From assembly GCA_963835085.1 (NCBI GenBank), contig CAWIED010000001.1:3100001-3164000 (forward strand): a stretch of 64,000 bases of DNA, written 5' to 3'. This document shows positions 25,470 through 34,203 of the stretch, piece by piece (the first letter of the stretch is position 1; every line of letters begins with the position of its first letter). The translations under genes and the position numbers were made by a program. Below the pieces are notes generated by a model, which saw only the letters and a program-made list of their open reading frames with translations, had not been told where the DNA came from and searched no databases. This DNA is from JBDIAG01 sp963835085. Lineage in GTDB: Bacteria; Actinomycetota; Actinomycetes; Actinomycetales; CAWJMD01.

Positions 25470-26710
25470 TGCTCGCCCTTCAGATGTACCGTTCCCCCGC
25501 GAAATACGTTGCGGGCCGGGCCTTGTCGGCTGCCAGTACTGTCTTGCGCTCGCAACTGCCGGGCCTGCGGGTAGGCCCGATGGTGCCGTTGCACCTGCAA
25601 CACCTCGACGAACCGAGGATCGAACGGGCCGGCTGGGCACGGGTACGGCCACGGTTGTCGGGCATCTGCGGCTCCGACCTGGGCATGCTCACCGGCTCCA
25701 CCAGCCTGTACTTCTCCTCCCTGGTGTCGATGCCCTTCGTGCCCGGGCATGAGATCGTGGGCGACCTGCTCGACGACTGCGACGACCTGCCTGCAGGCAC
25801 CCGGGTAGTGATGGACTCGGTGCTGAGCTGCGCAGCGCGCGGTGTGCACCTGTGCGCCAACTGCGAGGCCGGGCTCACCAACCGCTGCGACAGCACCACC
25901 GTGGGTCACGTGGCCCCCGGCCTGCAGACCGGTTTCTGCAGCGACACCGGTGGCGGCTGGGGTCAGGTGATGGCTGTGCACCGCTCGCAACTGCACGCGG
26001 TGCCCGACGAACTCGATGACGAGCGCGCCGTGCTTGCGGAGCCACTCGCGTGTGCCGTGCGGCTGGCCGAGCGCGCCCAGGTCCCCGACGATGGCACCGT
26101 GCTGGTGAGCGGTGCGGGCGCAGTGGGTCTGTTCGCCACGCTCGCGCTCCGTGAGCTGACCAACGCGGGCCGGATCATGGTGGTGGCCAAGCACTCTCGC
26201 CAGCGCGAGCTCGCCCGGGCATTCGGGGCCACCGACGTGGTGCGTCCGGAGGAGACTATGCGGGCGGTACGTCGGGCCACCGGTGCGCACCGGGTGGCGG
26301 GCACGAAGGTGTACGCCGGGCGGGAAGGTGCCGGGATGGAGTTGGCGTCCTCGCCCGACCTACTGCTCGGCGGGGTCGACGTGGCCATCGACTGCGTGGG
26401 TTCGGCACCGTCGGTGGAGCTCGCACTCAACTGCACGCGGGCCGGTGGCCGCGTGGTGCTGTCGGGCATGCCCGGCCCGGGCATCGACCTGTCGGCGGTA
26501 TGGTTCCGCGAGCTCGAGGTGGCCGGCACCTACGCCTCGTGCGGCGATGCGTTCCCGACCGCGCTGCGGTTGGCGGGCGAGGCCCCGCTCGACGGACTGG
26601 TGAGTGGACGCTATCCGCTCAGTCGCTGGCGCGAGGCCCTCGATCATGCCCACAGCGTGGGTCGCCTGGGCGGCGTCAAGGTGTGTTTCGATGCGCGGAG
26701 ACGCGCGTGA
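25466..26710 (+). CDS. Zinc-dependent alcohol dehydrogenase-family protein
   Basis: The 414-residue medium-chain dehydrogenase has GICGSDLGML at the catalytic zinc site (Cys plus following Asp), PFVPGHEIVGDL with the zinc-binding His and Glu, a structural-zinc-like cysteine set (CAARGVHLCANCEAGLTNRC) and the Rossmann motif VSGAGAVGLFATL. It should oxidise or reduce an alcohol/aldehyde with NAD(P). Its ATG overlaps the stop of the reductase-HAD gene (ATGA), so they are translated together; a GTG five codons upstream is less likely. An insertion of about 30 residues after RPEETMRAV is unusual. Confidence 0.87.
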   Translation: MMLALQMYRSPAKYVAGRALSAASTVLRSQLPGLRVGPMVPLHLQHLDEPRIERAGWARVRPRLSGICGSDLGMLTGSTSLYFSSLVSMPFVPGHEIVGDLLDDCDDLPAGTRVVMDSVLSCAARGVHLCANCEAGLTNRCDSTTVGHVAPGLQTGFCSDTGGGWGQVMAVHRSQLHAVPDELDDERAVLAEPLACAVRLAERAQVPDDGTVLVSGAGAVGLFATLALRELTNAGRIMVVAKHSRQRELARAFGATDVVRPEETMRAVRRATGAHRVAGTKVYAGREGAGMELASSPDLLLGGVDVAIDCVGSAPSVELALNCTRAGGRVVLSGMPGPGIDLSAVWFRELEVAGTYASCGDAFPTALRLAGEAPLDGLVSGRYPLSRWREALDHAHSVGRLGGVKVCFDARRRA

Positions 26711-26720
26711 GGAGTATCCG

Positions 26721-28304
26721 ATGAGCCGACCCGGCTTCGTCCTCGAGGTGGATGACAGGACGCCACCACTCGTCGTGCACGAGGGCGAGGGCTTCCGGAT
26801 GGAGCGCTTCCCGTTGGGCACCCGCGTGGTGTACCCGCCGGAGTCGCTGCCCGGCATCCGCGACGTACGCGGGGCAGTGCGCACCGCGCTCGAGCACCCC
26901 GAAGGCTCTGCGCCGTTGCGGGAGCTGCTGTTCGCCGGCATGAAGCTGACGATCGCCTTCGACGACATCTCGTTGACGCTGCCGCCGATGAAGAAGCCCG
27001 ACCTGCGCCAGATCATCATCGAAGAGGTGCTGACCCTGGCCGCCGAAGCGGGCGTCGACGACGTGCAGATCATCGCGGCCAACGCCCTGCACCGCCGGAT
27101 GACGGCCGCCGAATTGCGCGACATCGTGGGCGAGCGGGTGTTTCGCTCGTTCTATCCCGCGGGCGACCTGTACAACCACGACGCCGAAGATCGCGACAAC
27201 CTGCTGCACGTGGGGCTGACCGACCACGGTGAAGACGTGGAGATCAACCGACGGGCGGCCGAGTCAGACCTGCTGGTCTACGCCAACATCAATCTCGTGG
27301 CCATGGACGGCGGACACAAGTCGGTGCCCATCGGCTTGGCGTCATACAAGAGCCTGAAGCACCATCACAACAGCCACACGATGGTGCATTCACGTTCATT
27401 CATGGATCACACCCGATCGGCCATGCACCATTCGGCCTGGCGCATGGGGCGCGTACTGCGTGAGCACCTGAAGATCTTCACCGTCGAGACCACGGTGAAC
27501 AACAATGTCTTCGAGGGCAACCTGGGGTTTCTCAATAAGCGTGAATGGGAATGGAGCATCCGCGATCAGGCCTCGATGCTGGCGGCCCGGCGTGGCCTGG
27601 CAGTGGCCCCAAGCGGCCTGCGGCACAACATCTTCACCTCCGTGCGGGCCCCCTACGGCCTTACGGGCGTAGTAGCCGGCGAAACCGAGGCGGTACATGC
27701 CAAGACCGTGGCAGCGGTGCACCGTCAGCAGTTGGTGGAGGTGCAGGGCCAGTCAGACGTGCTGGTGCTCGGCGTGCCGTTCGTGTGCCCCTACAACGTG
27801 AACTCGGTGATGAACCCGATTCTCGCTGCCTGCATGGGATTGGGCTACTACTTCAACTCCTATATCGGGGCCCCGGTCGTGCGCAAGGGTGGCGCGGTGA
27901 TCCTTTATCACCCGGTGCCGTGGGAGTTCAATCAGATGCACCATCCCTCGTATGTGGATTTCTTCGAGGAAGTGCTCACGGTGTCCACTGATCCGGCGGT
28001 GATCGAGGCCAAATTCGAGCAGCAGTACGCCGAAGACCCCTGGTATATCCACCAGTACCGCACCTCGCACGCCTATCACGGAGTGCACCCCTTCTACATG
28101 TGGTACTGGATCGCACACGCCCTTGACCACGTGGACGATGTGATCTGGGTGGGAGCCAACCGGAAGTCCGTGGAGCGGATGGGCTTCCGGGCGGCCTCAT
28201 CACTGGGCGATGCGCTGGAGATGGCGTCGTCCACGGTGGGTCGCGACCCGTCCATCACTTATCTGCGCAACCCACCGCACCTGCTGGCGGATGTGCGGGT
28301 ATGA
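26721..28304 (+). CDS. LarA-like (DUF2088, lactate-racemase-domain) protein
   Basis: The 527-residue protein contains the LarA N-domain in altered form: FDDISLTLPPMKKPD in place of the DxTRPxP motif, ANALHRRMTAAELRDIVG matching the catalytic THR-like region, and GGHKSVPIGLASYKSLKHHHNSH, which carries the lysine that holds the nickel-pincer cofactor in LarA plus nearby histidines. LarA enzymes racemise or epimerise 2-hydroxyacids. No larB, larC or larE cofactor gene is in the window. GAGGAG precedes ATG 26721. It shares its last four bases with the acyltransferase start. The lipid-type neighbours suggest a substrate other than lactate. Confidence 0.82.
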   Translation: MSRPGFVLEVDDRTPPLVVHEGEGFRMERFPLGTRVVYPPESLPGIRDVRGAVRTALEHPEGSAPLRELLFAGMKLTIAFDDISLTLPPMKKPDLRQIIIEEVLTLAAEAGVDDVQIIAANALHRRMTAAELRDIVGERVFRSFYPAGDLYNHDAEDRDNLLHVGLTDHGEDVEINRRAAESDLLVYANINLVAMDGGHKSVPIGLASYKSLKHHHNSHTMVHSRSFMDHTRSAMHHSAWRMGRVLREHLKIFTVETTVNNNVFEGNLGFLNKREWEWSIRDQASMLAARRGLAVAPSGLRHNIFTSVRAPYGLTGVVAGETEAVHAKTVAAVHRQQLVEVQGQSDVLVLGVPFVCPYNVNSVMNPILAACMGLGYYFNSYIGAPVVRKGGAVILYHPVPWEFNQMHHPSYVDFFEEVLTVSTDPAVIEAKFEQQYAEDPWYIHQYRTSHAYHGVHPFYMWYWIAHALDHVDDVIWVGANRKSVERMGFRAASSLGDALEMASSTVGRDPSITYLRNPPHLLADVRV

Positions 28305-29248
28305 GCTACCTCAGCAAGGTGGGCACCGAGCTGACCGCAGGGCTGCGCTCGGATCTCGCGATGGCCGCCAAGGGGTGGCGGTGGGGACGACGCCCGCTGG
28401 TTCCACGGTCGGCGGAGCCGTTCGCGCCTCCCCAGGACTCAACCCTGTTTCCGAGCGCCTGGTCGCGCACCCTCCCCGCACGCGCGGTGCGGGAGGTGTT
28501 GCAGAAGGGGGCCCTTGAGCCCGCTCTGCGCTCGAGCGTCGACGTGCGGGTGCATGGTCTCGACCTCATCGACAACCTGGACGGCCCCGTCGTGTTCGTG
28601 GCCAACCACACCTCCCACCTCGACACTCCCCTCGTACTGTGCACGCTGCCTGAACGGATCCGCCGGCGCACGGCTGTGGCTGCCGCAGCCGACTACTTCT
28701 TCGACACCTGGTGGCGCGCCACGTCGTCGTGCCTGGTGTTCAACGTCTTTCCCATCGAGCGGCGCTCGAGCACGCTGTCGGCCAAGCCGGCCGACCTGCT
28801 CGACGACGGCTGGAACATCCTCATCTTCCCCGAGGGCACCCGTTCGGTGGATGGCTGGGCGCAGCCATTCAAGCTCGCGCCCGCATTCATCGCCTTCCAC
28901 GCGAAGGTGCCCGTCGTGCCGGTCTCGATCCGCGGCTCGTTCGCCGCAATGCCCCGGGGCCGCAACTGGCCCGTCCCGGGACGGCGCCCGGTGACCGTCC
29001 GATACGGCGAACCGCTGCGAGCCCGCGAAGGCGAGACCGTGCGGCATTTCGGCCCCCGAGTGGAAGCTGCGGTTGCCCGGTTGGCAGACGAGGACGCCAC
29101 CACCTGGTGGGATGCCTCCCGGCGGGCCGCGCGTCAGGAGACCCCCTCGCTAAGCGGCCCGCAGGCCTCCAGCTGGCGTCGGCGATGGGCAGCCACAGCC
29201 GAACCGGCGATCCCGGGCGCAGGCCCCCGGCCCAAGATCTGGGACTGA
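28301..29248 (+). CDS. 1-acylglycerol-3-phosphate acyltransferase-like (PlsC family)
   Basis: The 315-residue protein has the PlsC motif I NHTSHLDTP (catalytic His and Asp), a basic region NVFPIERRSS, motif III FPEGTRSVDG and the later VVPVSIRGSF. The family transfers an acyl chain from acyl-CoA or acyl-ACP to a lysophospholipid or similar alcohol at the membrane. Its ATG overlaps the LarA-like stop (ATGA), so it is the last gene of the cluster. The N-terminal 75 residues before the catalytic domain are longer than in minimal PlsC proteins. Confidence 0.9.
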   Translation: MSYLSKVGTELTAGLRSDLAMAAKGWRWGRRPLVPRSAEPFAPPQDSTLFPSAWSRTLPARAVREVLQKGALEPALRSSVDVRVHGLDLIDNLDGPVVFVANHTSHLDTPLVLCTLPERIRRRTAVAAAADYFFDTWWRATSSCLVFNVFPIERRSSTLSAKPADLLDDGWNILIFPEGTRSVDGWAQPFKLAPAFIAFHAKVPVVPVSIRGSFAAMPRGRNWPVPGRRPVTVRYGEPLRAREGETVRHFGPRVEAAVARLADEDATTWWDASRRAARQETPSLSGPQASSWRRRWAATAEPAIPGAGPRPKIWD

Positions 29249-29288
29249 GCAGGCTCTAGGGTCCGACGGCCCCGCTATCGTCGCCGGC

Positions 29289-30176
29289 ATGACCATCACA
29301 CTGCCGTCCACAGTTACCTACGCGACGTTCGGCGAGCTCGACGGCGTGCGGGTGGAGACCGCTCAGGCCAGCGCCGAGCTCGTCTTCCAGGGTGCTCAGC
29401 TGATCGGCTGGCAGCCTGCCGACGCAGATCCGGTGGTGTTCGTGAGCGAGCACGCGCTGTTCGTGCGCGGCACGTCGGTGCGAGGTGGAATCCCGCTGTG
29501 CGGGCCCTGGTTCGGGCCGGGCCGCAGCCTCGACCGCAAGCCCTCGCACGGCTTCTACCGGTGTGCTCCATGGCGCCTCACTGGGGCTACGACCGATGGC
29601 GACGACGTGCTGCTCACCCTTGAGCTGGACCACTCCGACCTTGCGGGGGTTAACGGTGCCGACGGCTGGCCCGACGACGCTGCACTGCGTTTCGAGGTCA
29701 GGGTCGGGACGACGCTGAGCGTCGCACTTACCACCCGCACCGGCGCCGACGGGATGGACCTCGAAGAGGCCTTGCACACGTACTTCGTCGTGGGTGACGT
29801 GCGGCAGACCAGGGTTGAGGGGCTTGCCGAGGCCAGCTATGTCGACAAGGTGAGCGGAGGCGCCAGCAAGACGCAGTCGGGCGCGGTGACGTTCAACGGC
29901 GAGACCGACCGGGTGTACGCCTCCACCGCGACCACCACGATCGTCGATCCGGTGCTGGGTCGCCGGATCGTGGTGTCGAAGAGTGACTCGGCCAGCACGG
30001 TGGTCTGGAATCCGTGGGACAAAAAGGCAGCTGCCGTGTCGGACCTGGGCGACGACGAGTGGCCCCGCATGGTGTGCGTCGAGACCGCCAACGCCTTGGA
30101 GCAGGCGGTGGTCATTCCGCCCGACACCGAGCACACCATCTCCGCTACCTTCGCCGTGGAGTCGATCGCAAGCTAG
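29289..30176 (+). CDS. D-hexose-6-phosphate mutarotase (YeaD-like, aldose 1-epimerase fold)
   Basis: The 295-residue protein matches the hexose-6-phosphate epimerase subgroup: FVSEHALFVRGTSVRGGIPLCGPWFG, KPSHGFYRCAPWRL with a conserved histidine, EEALHTYFVVGDVRQTRVEGL with the catalytic histidine region, and VVWNPWDKKAAAVSDLGDDEWPRMVCVETAN with the catalytic glutamate. It speeds interconversion of alpha and beta glucose 6-phosphate. A TATCGT motif seven bases before ATG 29289 suggests leaderless expression. Confidence 0.92.
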   Translation: MTITLPSTVTYATFGELDGVRVETAQASAELVFQGAQLIGWQPADADPVVFVSEHALFVRGTSVRGGIPLCGPWFGPGRSLDRKPSHGFYRCAPWRLTGATTDGDDVLLTLELDHSDLAGVNGADGWPDDAALRFEVRVGTTLSVALTTRTGADGMDLEEALHTYFVVGDVRQTRVEGLAEASYVDKVSGGASKTQSGAVTFNGETDRVYASTATTTIVDPVLGRRIVVSKSDSASTVVWNPWDKKAAAVSDLGDDEWPRMVCVETANALEQAVVIPPDTEHTISATFAVESIAS

Positions 30177-30255
30177 ATCAAGATTCATCAAAACGCATTA
30201 ATCGTTCTGACATCTGTTCTAGACAATGGAGTTGGCTTGAGGTAGGTTCTTGGGC

Positions 30256-31734
30256 ATGTCAGATGGTGTCCCGACGCAGGCGGATGCGTCCGGACTCCGG
30301 TCTGCAGGTGTGCGCGCGTTGGCCGAGACGTTGCGCGGTCTGGACGCAGACGTCCACGACGCTGAGCGGATCGATCAACTGGCAGCGCTGGAAACACTGG
30401 CGCGGCGTACGAGGGCAGCTCAGGCCCGAGGGGCATCCGCGCTATATGACTCGCAGGTTGGCGAACAGGCGACGGCAGGTATCCCGCAAGAGCATTTGGG
30501 CGCCGGAGTGGCCAGTCAAGTTGCTCTGGCCAGAAGAATCTCTCCCACCCGTGGGGCGACCTTGCTCGGCGTCGGGCGCAGCTTGTGCCGGGATATGCCA
30601 CACACTCTGGCCGCGCTCGACGAAGGCCTCATCAGCGAATGGGCTGCCATCGGCGTAGTGCACGAGACGGCGACCTTGTCCGCCGCCCATCGCAGCATCG
30701 TGGACGAAGACCTCGTGGGTCAGTTCAGCCACCTCTCAGAGCAAGCACTACGAGCTTGTGCCCGGGCGCTGGGCTATCGGCTCGATCCGGAGAGCCAAGT
30801 CCGACGCATCGCGAAAGCACGCAAGGAACGGTGCGTCACCGCCCGTCCTGCCCCCGACATCATGAGTCACCTCACAGCCCGGCTGCCGGCCGAGGACGTC
30901 GTCGCGGTCATGGCAGCCCTCAACGCGAATGCCGCGTCCGCGCGGGCCGCCGGCGACCCGCGCACGTCGGGCCAGGTGATGGCAGACGCTCTCGTTGAGA
31001 AGATCACCGGACACCGCGCCAGCCAGCATGACGCGTACAGACCTGCGCCGAACACGCCTTTTCCCGACACAGATGCGAGCGAAAGGACAGCTGGAGAGGG
31101 CGAAAGCCCCGCAGCCAGAGGGGCGGCAAGCGATGGCCTGCCGGAACACGACGAAGCCGAGCCGGCCTCAGCAGGGCAGCAGAGTCGGCCGCCGATCGAG
31201 CTTCAGCTGGTCATGTCCGACACCGCCCTGTTCAACGGTGGGAGCACACCCGCGCTCCTCAACGACGAACCTCTGCCCGCCTGGCTCGCCCGCGACCTCG
31301 TCACTGACCCCGACACCAAGGTCCGGTTGCGGTGCCTCTACACGAACAAGATCGGCCAGGTCGTGGCCCGCGAGTCGCGCTCACGTACCTTCACCGGCGG
31401 ACTACGCGATCTCGTCAAGGCCCGCGACCAACGCTGCCGCACGCCTGGCTGCGGTGCACCGATCAGACACATCGACCACGTCACCGGCTACGCCAACGGC
31501 TACGCCAACGGCGCCCAGACAAGCTACGACGAAGGCCAGGGATACTGCGAACGCTGCAACTACGCCAAGCAAGCTCCTGGCTGGTCAGCCAAGCTCCAGC
31601 CCAACCCAGACGACCCCGACAAGTCGCCACCCGACGTGGTGACCATCACGCCAACTGGGCATTCCTACCTCTCTCGCGCGCCGATACTTCTGCCGCCGGA
31701 GGAACCTCCGCCTTATAGCGGCGCCCGAAGCTGA
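30256..31734 (+). CDS. DUF222 / HNH endonuclease (13E12-repeat type)
   Basis: The 492-residue protein has an N-terminal helical DUF222 domain (about residues 20-300, with ARRISPTRGATLLGVGRSL and LPAEDVVAVMAALNANA) and a C-terminal HNH region (CRTPGCGAPIRHIDHVTGYANG, then GYCERCNYAKQAPGW) carrying the zinc cysteines and the central His. Such genes are multicopy in actinobacteria and form the 13E12 family in Mycobacterium tuberculosis. Their role is unresolved; recombination hot spots or self-mobility have been suggested. YANGYANGA reflects a short in-frame duplication. The upstream 70 bp are much more AT-rich than the surroundings. ATG 30256 is preferred over TTG 30250. Confidence 0.88.
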   Translation: MSDGVPTQADASGLRSAGVRALAETLRGLDADVHDAERIDQLAALETLARRTRAAQARGASALYDSQVGEQATAGIPQEHLGAGVASQVALARRISPTRGATLLGVGRSLCRDMPHTLAALDEGLISEWAAIGVVHETATLSAAHRSIVDEDLVGQFSHLSEQALRACARALGYRLDPESQVRRIAKARKERCVTARPAPDIMSHLTARLPAEDVVAVMAALNANAASARAAGDPRTSGQVMADALVEKITGHRASQHDAYRPAPNTPFPDTDASERTAGEGESPAARGAASDGLPEHDEAEPASAGQQSRPPIELQLVMSDTALFNGGSTPALLNDEPLPAWLARDLVTDPDTKVRLRCLYTNKIGQVVARESRSRTFTGGLRDLVKARDQRCRTPGCGAPIRHIDHVTGYANGYANGAQTSYDEGQGYCERCNYAKQAPGWSAKLQPNPDDPDKSPPDVVTITPTGHSYLSRAPILLPPEEPPPYSGARS

Positions 31735-32465
31735 ACCAGGAGCTGCTCCGGCGCCGCCACCATGGCGGGCCCGTACCAGGTCAGCAAGCGCCCGTTCACC
31801 AGCGCGCATGGCAGCCCGTCGAACGCCTCGGGCCCGTCGTGGGAGCTGAAGCGATAGGGCTCGTCGGGCAGAACCACCAGGTCGATCTCGGGGAGGTCGG
31901 CTGGACTGAAGTGGGGATAACGCAGCGCCGGGTCAACCGACTCACGATCGCGCGGGCCAGCGAGTGGGTCCAGCGCATTGTCCACACCCAGTCGCGCCAG
32001 CAAGTCGCCTGCATAAGTATCAGGCCCGACGGCCATCCACGGACGCCGCCAGACGGGTATGACCGCACGCCGCCGCTCTCGCGACACCTGCTCGGGCGCA
32101 ACCCACACGGCTGAGGCCTCGTCGAGCCACGCCGGTCGCGACCATCCGCAGACGCGCATCAGCCGATCCAGCTCAGACAATGCCGAGGCGACCGAGCGAA
32201 TCGTTGTCACCATCACATCGATGCCTGCCTCCTGCAGGGCGACCAGATCGGGCAGCCGGTTCTCCTCTTCGTTGGCCACCACGAGATCGGGCCGCAGGGC
32301 AACGATGGCGTCTACATCGGGGTTCTTGGTGCCTCGAACCCTGACCACTCCGGATTCGGCGAGCCAGGCGGGGTGAGTACACCAGTCGGTGCAGCCCACA
32401 AGCGCCTCGGGCGCCGTCCAGGCGATGGCCTCGGTGAGCGAGGGGACGATGCTGACGATCCGCAT
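31713..32465 (-). CDS. Cobalamin-binding/BtuF-like helical-backbone protein, no signal peptide
   Basis: The 250-residue protein begins MRIVSIVPSLTEAI and continues with GCTDWCTHPAWL, RGTKNPDVDAIVALRPDLVVANEEENR and the VNGRLLTWYGP ending, the pattern of the BtuF/TroA-like type-III binding-protein fold. It lacks a signal peptide or lipobox, so unlike transport binding proteins it is probably cytoplasmic; such versions are widespread in actinobacteria with unclear function. ATG 32465 starts directly at the first beta-strand. The 3' end overlaps the convergent HNH gene by 22 bp. Confidence 0.82.
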   Translation of the reverse strand: MRIVSIVPSLTEAIAWTAPEALVGCTDWCTHPAWLAESGVVRVRGTKNPDVDAIVALRPDLVVANEEENRLPDLVALQEAGIDVMVTTIRSVASALSELDRLMRVCGWSRPAWLDEASAVWVAPEQVSRERRRAVIPVWRRPWMAVGPDTYAGDLLARLGVDNALDPLAGPRDRESVDPALRYPHFSPADLPEIDLVVLPDEPYRFSSHDGPEAFDGLPCALVNGRLLTWYGPAMVAAPEQLLVQLRAPL

Positions 32466-32568
32466 CACGGGTCCGTCGTGGTTCGCAGCGACACAAGACC
32501 ACTCTGGCACCAAGCTGCTCCCGCCAGGTCTGCCGGCTCTACGTAACCTCGCCGCAACACAGCGGTCA

Positions 32569-32574
32569 TACGCT
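32569..32574 (+). promoter_or_regulatory. Candidate -10 of a leaderless promoter (ATP-grasp operon)
   Basis: TACGCT lies six bases before GTG 32581. It supports that start over the longer open frame that runs back into the BtuF-like gene. Confidence 0.5.
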
Positions 32575-32580
32575 GCGCAC

Positions 32581-34203
32581 GTGAGCGACCTCTTCAGTGG
32601 ATACCGACTCGCCTCCGGCATATGGGACGAGATGCTGGCCGAAGCCGAGTTGCCGCGCGGGCCCTACCAGCCCGTGCACCACACGCTTCGGCAGATGACC
32701 GCGCAGGTGCTGACTGAGCGTGCCGATGCCCTGGCCCGGACCTACCTCGACCAGGGGGTCACCTTCGACTACGCCGGGGAAGAGCGGCCCTTCCCGCTCG
32801 ACGCAGTACCGCGGGTGATCTCCGCCGAAGAGTGGCGCGAGCTGGAGACTGGCATCATCCAGCGCGTTCGCACCCTCGAAGCCCTCCTTGAGGACATCTA
32901 CACCAGCGAAGGTGATGTTCCCCGGGCTGTGGCCGACGGCATTCTCCCGTGGGAGGTGATCGCCTCTTCTCACCACTATCACCGCGCCGTCGTAGGTATC
33001 CGGCCCGCGAACGGTGTGCGAATCCACGTCGCGGGCATCGACCTGATCCGCGATGAGGAGGGGCGCTTCAGAGTTCTCGAAGACAACGTCCGGGTCCCCT
33101 CGGGAGTGAGCTACGTGATCGCCAACCGCCGGGCGATGACCAACGTCTTCCCGGAGTCGTTCTCCACCATGCGGATCCGGCCCGTGCACGACTACCCGCG
33201 GATGCTGCTCAACGCCTTGCGCGCCGCCGCACCGAGCGGATCCAGCGACCCGACCGTGGTGGTGCTGACCCCCGGCGTCTACAACAGCGCCTATTTCGAG
33301 CATGCGCTGCTCGCGCGGATGATGGGCGTGGAACTGGTGGAGGGCCGCGACCTGGTCTGCAACGGTGGCCAGGTGCGGATGCGCACCACCCAGGGTGAGC
33401 AGCCGGTGGATGTCATCTACCGGAGGATCGACGACGACTTCCTCGATCCTGTGCATTTCCGTAGTACCTCAATGCTCGGGGTGGCCGGAATCATCTCGGC
33501 GGTGCGTGCCGGCCGGGTTACTTTGGCCAACGCCATCGGCAACGGTGTCGCCGACGACAAGCTTCTGTACTCGTACGTTCCCGACCTGGTGCGTTACTAC
33601 CTCGACGAGGACGTGAAGCTGCTCAACGTCGACACCTATCGGTGCACCGAGCCGGATCAGCTTTCCCACGTGCTGGCCAACCTCGATTCGATGGTGGTCA
33701 AGCCCGTCGATGGTTCCGGCGGAAAGGGCCTTGTGATCGGTGGCACCGCCGACCAGAAGACTAAGGATGAGTTGCGCACCCGATTGAAAGCCGATCCACG
33801 GGGCTGGATCGCACAGCCTACGGTGCAGCTGTCGACGGTGCCGACCTTCATCGACGGCAAGATGGCGCCTCGGCACGTCGACCTGCGACCCTTCGCCGTC
33901 AATGACGGTTCGCGGGTGCGGGTGCTGCCCGGTGGGCTCACCCGGGTCGCCCTTCCCGAGGGGCAGCTCGTGGTCAACTCCTCCCAAGGCGGCGGTTCCA
34001 AGGACACCTGGGTGCTCTCGGATCGCGGCACGCCCAAGCCGAGTGTGGAGCCGAAGCAGTCGCGGGAGGTCGTGGTGATGGCCGCGCCGGCCAGTTCCAG
34101 CGCGGACCGGATCCGCGAGGAGGAACAGCAGCAACAGCAACAACAGTCAGGCGCTAACAGATTGCAAGCCAACGAGATTCATCACGAGGTGCGCTCATGC
34201 TGA
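32581..34203 (+). CDS. Circularly permuted ATP-grasp protein (DUF404/DUF407)
   Basis: The 540-residue protein has the family elements HHYHRAVVGIRPANGVRIHVAGIDLIRDEEGRFRVLEDNVRVPSGVSYVIANR and later MVVKPVDGSGGKGLVIGG, the glycine-rich ATP-binding loop of the permuted ATP-grasp fold. These enzymes probably form amide or peptide bonds. The last 40 residues are disordered and hold seven consecutive glutamines from a CAG/CAA run, an oddity in this GC-rich genome. Its stop overlaps the next start by seven bases. With the alpha-E and transglutaminase genes it forms the conserved trio seen as Rv2411c-Rv2409c. Confidence 0.92.
   Translation: MSDLFSGYRLASGIWDEMLAEAELPRGPYQPVHHTLRQMTAQVLTERADALARTYLDQGVTFDYAGEERPFPLDAVPRVISAEEWRELETGIIQRVRTLEALLEDIYTSEGDVPRAVADGILPWEVIASSHHYHRAVVGIRPANGVRIHVAGIDLIRDEEGRFRVLEDNVRVPSGVSYVIANRRAMTNVFPESFSTMRIRPVHDYPRMLLNALRAAAPSGSSDPTVVVLTPGVYNSAYFEHALLARMMGVELVEGRDLVCNGGQVRMRTTQGEQPVDVIYRRIDDDFLDPVHFRSTSMLGVAGIISAVRAGRVTLANAIGNGVADDKLLYSYVPDLVRYYLDEDVKLLNVDTYRCTEPDQLSHVLANLDSMVVKPVDGSGGKGLVIGGTADQKTKDELRTRLKADPRGWIAQPTVQLSTVPTFIDGKMAPRHVDLRPFAVNDGSRVRVLPGGLTRVALPEGQLVVNSSQGGGSKDTWVLSDRGTPKPSVEPKQSREVVVMAAPASSSADRIREEEQQQQQQQSGANRLQANEIHHEVRSC

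Noticed and set aside
26721..28304. True lactate racemase
   Set aside because: The DxTRP motif is altered, no lar cofactor genes are near, and the neighbours are lipid-type enzymes; only a LarA-like label is justified.
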